A DNA stretch of 64,000 bases, from assembly GCA_009823395.1 (NCBI GenBank), contig CM020502.1, positions 14,571,001-14,635,000 on the forward strand. Direction: 5' to 3'. Below the pieces are notes generated by a model. It was not told where the DNA came from and did no database searches. It worked only from the letters and a program-made list of their open reading frames with translations. Of this stretch, positions 26,801 through 34,100 are shown piece after piece. Position 1 is the first letter of the stretch, and the number at the start of each line of letters is the position of its first letter. A program made the position numbers and the translations under genes. Origin of the DNA: Thamnaconus septentrionalis. Its lineage: Eukaryota > Chordata > Actinopteri > Tetraodontiformes > Monacanthidae.

Positions 26801-28080
26801 ACCTTTGACCTGACCAACTCCATGGTACAGTCACAGTCCAGTTCACTGCTCTAGGCGCCTCGCTGACATTAAATGTCATATACATGCATATACAACTGGT
26901 GTCAGAGTCGTGGTATTGGCACATGTTTAATAGTGACCTTTGACCTGACCATTCAATCACGTTTGGCCTCAGGTGCTGTTTGACCACATGGGCTGCCTGA
27001 AGAGGTACGACTCGGTGCTGGACATCCTCAAGGAGTTCTTCGAGCTGCGCCTGCACTACTACAAGCTGAGGAAGGACTGGCTGGTGGGCAGCCTGGGCGC
27101 CTCCACTGCAAAGCTCTCCAACCAGGCTCGCTTCGTGCTGGAGAAGATCGACGGCAAGATCTCCATCGGTAAGAAGAAGGCTCGACGCGGGGACGGGAGG
27201 TCGGGCAAAATGGATCGGCTGGGTGGAATTTTCCTCCCTCATGCAGTTTCGTTTTTACTCCGTCAACAGAGAACAAATCCAAGCGCGACCTGATCCGCAT
27301 GCTGGTCCAGAAAGGCTACGAGTCGGACCCAGTGGCTGCCTGGAGCAGCGCGCAGGAGAAGGTTTGGAATCACACTTCATCTCAAACTGCAGCAGATTGA
27401 TTGATAGATTGATTGGCTGATTCATTGATTGATTGATCAGTTTATTCAAGTGTCAAACACCATGATTGGTGCCCAGCCCTCATAGGCTTATTAGAAACTG
27501 ATCAATACATCTCTCCAATAATATTCCTACCTCCTCGATAAAATGCTTTGTCAAGTGGGATGCTTTCACTAACATGCACTGTAGTTCGGTAGCATTTCAT
27601 TTCCTTACGCAGCATTTCTCAACCGGTGGGTCGTGACCCAAAAGAGGGTCTCGGAGCTGTTTTGGTCTGGTCGTGGGATTTTAAAATACACATATTTCAA
27701 GAAAAAATGTTGGGCATTTGTTTAGCAGGATGCACACGTTAAATAATTTCAATAATTTATGTACTAGACATGATGGAAAGTGGGCCGGCATTTTTATTTT
27801 TGTGAATTAAATTTGAGTGCTGTGAACTGTGGAATGAAACGTGGGCCCTGAGGCTCCAGCAGTTGAGAACCACTGCTGTGTATATATCCTGTATATAATG
27901 GATTTTATTTTCCAACTGTAGCAAGCTGCTGAGGAAGATGACGGGAACGTGAGCGACAGCTCGATAGACTCCGGCTCCACGTCAGGACCAAACTTCAACT
28001 ACATCCTCAACATGCCCCTGTGGTGCCTGACCAAAGAGAAGGTGGAGGAGCTGCTCAAGCAGAGGGACCAGAAGGTTATG

Positions 28081-28162
<82 letters not shown>

Positions 28163-31100
28163 AATCAAAGATTAATCTTTTCTGCCAATGTCCAGGTGGC
28201 AGAGCTGAACGATCTTCAGAAGAAATCACCTGATGACCTGTGGAAGGAGGACCTGGCCGTGTTCATCGAGGAGCTGGATGTGAGTTTGCAAAAGCAGCCC
28301 AGATGCCTCAACTGTGATTCCCTCGGAACAGTAGAGTCACACTCACCCCAGCAAGTGTATATGCAAAGTAATGTCCTGATATTAATCTGGCTAAGGTCAT
28401 ATTTTAATCACATTTTGCCTCGGAAAGAGCAGTTCAGCCGCACCGTATTCAGAATGAACTTCATGTTCAGAGTGAGTGTTAGCTCTGTGAGGACATTGTC
28501 ATTTAGACACGCAAACAACTCAGTTAGGACAACAATTTTCATCATTTTCATCCAGCCAGCTAAAGAGAGACATAATTAGTAAAAATAAAAAAACAATTAA
28601 AATGAAATAACATTTTGACATCATGATGATGTTTGTACTATATGGTTTATTACATATACACTGCAAGTCAATAGTTTGGACTCACCCTATGAATTGAATG
28701 TCTGTCCTTTTTCTATATAAAATAATACACCAATGACTTTCACTTTTTCTTTTAGCAAGCAGCTTCTGGTCTTGAACTGCAACTACCAACGTAGGGTTAA
28801 AGACAGGATTTGTCGCTCCATTGTAAAACTACATCATGCGTCTGACTGCTTTGTCTTGAAGAGAGTGGAGGCCCAGGAGAAAGAGGACATGAGCCTGGGC
28901 AAGGCCATCAAGCTGGTGAAGGGCAAGGTGGGCAAGCCCAAGGCCAAGAAGATGAACCTGGAGGAGACGCTGCCGTCGCCGTTCGGCCGCAGGGTGGAGC
29001 CTCCCACACAGCAATTCAAAGCTGACGCCGCCAAGAAACTCATCAAGAAGAAGAAGGTAGTGCACGTGGACCCGACCGCACCACGGCGAGGCTCTGATGA
29101 TTGTGAGCTCTGGGCTTCACGTGGTTCACTTCTGTCTTTGCATCAGAGTGAAGCAGATCCAGCCGCAAAGCTGGACTTTGATGATGACGGAGAAGGAGGA
29201 GCAGCAGCAGGAGCAGCAGCAGGAGCAGCAGCAGGAGCAGCAGCAGGAGGAGAGAACGCAGCAGCCAAACCAAAGGCCCCACGAGCCAAGAGAGAAAAGA
29301 AAGAGCCTGGTCAGTTCCACACTACTAGTACTGCTACTGCTAGTACTAATACTGCTACTACTACTACTACTGCTAGTACTGCTACTGCTAGTACCAATAC
29401 TGTTACTACTACTACTACTGCTAGTACTGCTACTGCTAGTACTAATACTGCTACTACTACTACAGCTACTACTGCTACTGCTACTACTACTACAGCTAAT
29501 ACTGCTTCTGCTAGTACTAATACTGCCACTACTACTACTACTACTACTATTATTACTGCTGCTACTGCTACCACCACTACTACTACTACCACTACTACTA
29601 CTACTATTGCTGCTACTGCTACTACTACGAATACTACCACTACTATTAATACTACCACTAGAACTACTACTACTACGACGACTACTGTAACTAATGCTGT
29701 GACTACTACTACTACTACTACTACTATTTCTACTACTACTGCTACTCACTGTTTGTCAGACTAGTCTACTCTAGAAATGGCTCATCAGTCATTGTCCAGA
29801 GTCGACCTCTCTCAGTGAACAATATTGAAATGGTGTTGATGGTGGTGATGGTGTTGTTGCAGGAGCGCCGAGGGTGAGGAAGACTCCAGCACCGAAGGGC
29901 ACTCCCTCTAAGAAGGTGAAGAAGAGGAACCCCTGGTCTGATATTGAGTCCAAGTCTGACAGTGAGCTGGAGGACAGCCAGCCAGTCATCCCCAGAGAGA
30001 ACAAGTCCCAGAGGGCCTCAGGTCAGTCCAACAGCGCCTCCAGCAGGCTAAACTCCATGTCGTCGTTCAAGTCAACATTCTAAATGCACTGCATCAACCT
30101 TCCCCACGTCATGTTGGACACTAACAGTGGTCCCAAATTTCAAACTTAGACAAAGTCTCGGTCCAACATTGATATTTATTGAAAGAAATCTTCCCCCAAA
30201 TAGAACAGCGAACCTTTTTATATGGAGCCAAACAGGTTGTGCTTCAATATGAATATGGAAGAAGCAAAGCTTAGTACTATACAATAAATAACTTCATGTT
30301 GCACACATGCAAAATCGAATTTCAAATTAAAAAACTGAAAATAAGTAAAATGTAAATGAAAATTATATGGCTCTTTTTTATTTGCAGCCTTCTCATTGAA
30401 ATTTCAACAGTAACATTTTTACACGGGTCGATAATACATTTAATAATAAATTGTCAATAAAGCAATGAAGTAATAATATCCATCAATGAATGTCCGGTCC
30501 TGATGTGAGCAGAGCATTCTGGGATTTGTAGTATTAGCGCTAGACGTGCCATATAATAGCAGCAGGCCAGCAGCTCTACAGTGATTGTATAATGAGTATA
30601 ATTACTGCGGGCCACATTTAGGCCAGAGTTTGATACCTATGATGTAAACTCACCTACTGGGCTTAAAGACATTAAATATTCACTCTTTAACGCCCATGCC
30701 GTTAAATTGTATTAGGTCACAAAAACAAAGACACGTTAGTTAACAACGTGAATCTCCCTGAACAAAACTCCTTCAGTTCCTCCACTGGCCGCTGCTGCTC
30801 CTGTTTCTGTGAGCAGCCTGAGGTCTGAAATCAGTCAGAGTGTGACGTGACGCCGTCTGCAGTCTGATGCAACACGGCCGCAACACTACAGTATCCACGG
30901 AGCCATGATTTCTTCCAACACCAACTCCCTCCGTTTCCATCTCTCAGCCTCCAAGCCAAAGTACACGTTCGATTTCTCCGAGGAGGAGGGTGAGGAGGAG
31001 GATGAGGGTGAGGAGGAGGAGAACGGCGAGGACGACGCCATGGCCTCGTCTCCGGTCGGGTCCTCACTCAAAGGCGACTCGGCCCGTCGGCGGCCAAGAG

Positions 31101-34100
31101 CCGCTACAACGACCACCAGGACGAGGACGAGGACGAGCAAGACTCCTACTCAGCCCTCAAACACAAACCCAGGTGAGAGTCCAAACCAGTCTGAACAACC
31201 AGCAGCAGCAGTCAGATGTCAGGGATCTGTATGTCAGTCTCCACAATACCCCACAGGCTCATCAAAATGTTTTATCCACTTTTGATAATTTTCCACATAT
31301 CTCAAACAGACCCAGCCATCATCTCTGTAATTTACATGGTAACCGCGAACATCCCTGCTGCCTCCACCGGCACTGGCTGGGCGCGTTGATCACTACCTCC
31401 CCATTTTTTTCACTCATGCACCCTCCGTCACCATTAGCGGTGTTTTGAGCACTCCTGCTTCCCCCACCACGTCTCCTCATTTGCCGATTATTCCCACCCC
31501 GGCCACGCTGAGGCGAAGCATGCGCTGCTTGGTGACTGTCGTGGCGCATCGACTCGCTGCTGCTGCGTAAAGACACCGGCAGACTCGCTCTCACGGGACG
31601 ACTGAACATCATCGTCAGAGTGCGAATATTCCTCTTTGGAATCTGAGTCAGACATTACTTGACGAAGTATGTCATCAATGTACAAACCTCTCGGCAATGT
31701 ATTCTCTGTAAAATTCGCTGTCTTTCTCTCTCGATCTCTCCGCTCCCACTACAACCACTTCCTCGTCTCCTCGACTGAGGCTTTCTCTCTCTTTATACTC
31801 CAAAATCTGAATATAAACACCCCCACAAATGCTACTCAGATTGAAGCCACAGGTGTCTGCCATCTCCTGGTGTAAAGTGGTAACTACTTTTAGTACCACA
31901 TTTGCCGCTATGGCCTGTTTAATTCAGCAATGACGCTTGTTGCAATTTTGCGACCATGGCGCCTAAAGGGTTAATACACCTCATGAGATCCTCCATATGG
32001 TTCCAGAATCCAGTGAGAATCACACATTACATCACCTTCATATAGAGACCTAGTCCAGCGATATAGATAGATAAATGGATGGATAAGTAGCTAGCTAGAT
32101 AGATAGATAGATAGATAGATAGAAAGATGGATAGACTGAAAAATTGATTGATTGCTTGATTGATTTCCAGATAGAGTTACGACAACTGTATTGTCATACC
32201 AGTTTACATTTGCACGTTAGTGGTACGAAATTAGGACTCAGTTCCTGGTATGTACAGTATAGGTATGAACAGTGTCTATAGTATGAAGCCACTGACACTA
32301 TCAAAACTTAGATAAAAATAAAAACTTAGAATTAAATAAAAGGTGATTTTAAGAGATTCCTCCACAAAGTTTTAGTAAGTCCACCAAATCTTCACTCTGT
32401 GAGCTTCAACTCTGGTCCAAATTTATCGCAATTCTCACATAGTGAACCATGTAAAAACTGTCTGACCCCTCTTCTGCTTTTTCTTTTCTTCAAGCTCCAC
32501 ACCTGCAGCTACTAAGAAGGAGACGAGCAGCATCTTCTCGTCCAAGTCAGCCTTGTCTGACAAGAGCAATGACAGTGGTGAGTTCCAGCTCAGTCTCAAC
32601 CCTCTAAAGGGCTGATGGCAAAGAATCAAACTGTTTTGCAGCAGAGGCCAGTGCCGCTCCTGTGAAGGGATGCCATTATATATTATGGGCTTTAGCTCAT
32701 CTCCAGTTAGTTTAGGATCAAAGTAGACGGACACTTGACCTTGCTCAGTGTCGCAGTCTCTTTCCGCCACTAGATGGCACTCTAAGGCCCAAACGATTTT
32801 AATTCATGCTAGGTCGTTTGTACTTTTAAGACTTGAAATAGGACACATTTAATGGCAGTTTTTTTTGCAGGAATTGTTTTATGATTAAATAAATATTAAC
32901 AGCAACTTAAAAACAAAGCATTTTTGTATTTGTTTTTTTCTGTGATCTTTGATGAGTGTCCTTCCAAGTGCTCGTGTTCATCATTAATATCTTTATTTAT
33001 TCATGAAAGCCAGTTCTTTGTTCTTCGTGCAAAGATAAAAGACAATTCTTGACAATAATGATCCAACTGCAGACCTCTCTTGTAGATGATGTTTGATCAG
33101 GAGGAGTTCGGTAATGCGACTCACTCAGCAGTGCATCGGTTGATGAGTGAGCAGAGTCAGCAGCAGCTTATTTTCCCTCCTTGCAGATGGATCCAAGTCG
33201 GACAGCGACAACGATCGCGGCATCTTCTCCACGTACTCCAGCAGCTCATTGTTTGACCGAGTGTCTTCAGCGTCGAAAGGTAAGTGCTTGCTCTGTCCAC
33301 CAGAGGGAGCTGTAACACAGCCTGGTGCATAACTGTGCCAACCCCACCATGTTAATGCAGACTGTTAATTTTCGGAGTTCCAAAAAGTCTAATCCAGTTT
33401 TTAAATCTGATAAAAATATTACAGCAGTGTTGTTCATGGACCAGTTTCTAATTTGCCTTTGACTAATCAAAACTTTTATTTGAAATTTTTGTATGAATTT
33501 ATTTGATTCTTATCAAGCCGTTAGTCCAGTTATTTGTTCTAACATCAGGCCAGAAAAAGGGTCCATTAATTCCCCTGTTCAAATTGAGAATTCAGTATTG
33601 GTCAACACTCTAGAACCGATTGTCCTGGGCGTGTTTAGCCCGAGTGGAATCGAACTCTCAACTCTTTCCTCTTTGTGATGTCCAGCTGCCAAGAAGCCCT
33701 CTGATGCAGCTCCAGCTGCAGCCAAAAAGCCACCAGCGCCTAAAGCAAAGAAACCTGATAAGTCCATCTGGGACTCTGACTCAGACACAGCGTCCAAGAA
33801 CCCAGCACCAGGTCTCAAAGGTACTCAGCAGAGCCCCTGCTTCTCACATTTGGCCCTCGATGGACTGGGATTGTATCTGCGAGGAGGGAGCACTTCAGTC
33901 AGCTGCTCTCTGTTTTACGCAGGTAAAGGACGGGGGAGGAAGAGGAAGGCCTCTGGCTCGGAAGAAGACTACAGTCCAGCCAAGAAAATGGCAAAATCTC
34001 ATGGAAAAGTGAGTGTCCTTCAAGGTTCACTAGTTGACCTTGACCATTAAAGGTCCAGTGTGTAACATTTGGCCTGATTTATGATTTTTATGTTGGTGAA

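Larger units (their letters stand above)
31173..32494 (+). other. TOP2B intron 31
   Basis: Contains a piggyBac transposon fragment on the minus strand (about 31313..31970) and a (GATA)n tract (32085..32122). The rest is not nameable. Confidence 0.65.

Noticed and set aside
29097..29749. Long overlapping open frames of poly-Leu, poly-Ser, poly-Val and poly-Thr on both strands
   Set aside because: Produced by the ACT/GCT repeat of TOP2B intron 29; no composition or similarity of a real protein.
31040..31095. A tiny intron inside TOP2B exon 31 to explain the frame change
   Set aside because: The only GT...AG pair available would give an intron of about 50 nt with poor signals; an indel is simpler.
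32435..32770. 111-codon minus-strand frame crossing TOP2B exon 32
   Set aside because: Antisense shadow over a real exon with no similarity that I recognise.
33628..33672. tRNA gene on the minus strand
   Set aside because: Only a T-arm-like segment is present; no matching acceptor stem, D-arm or anticodon arm.
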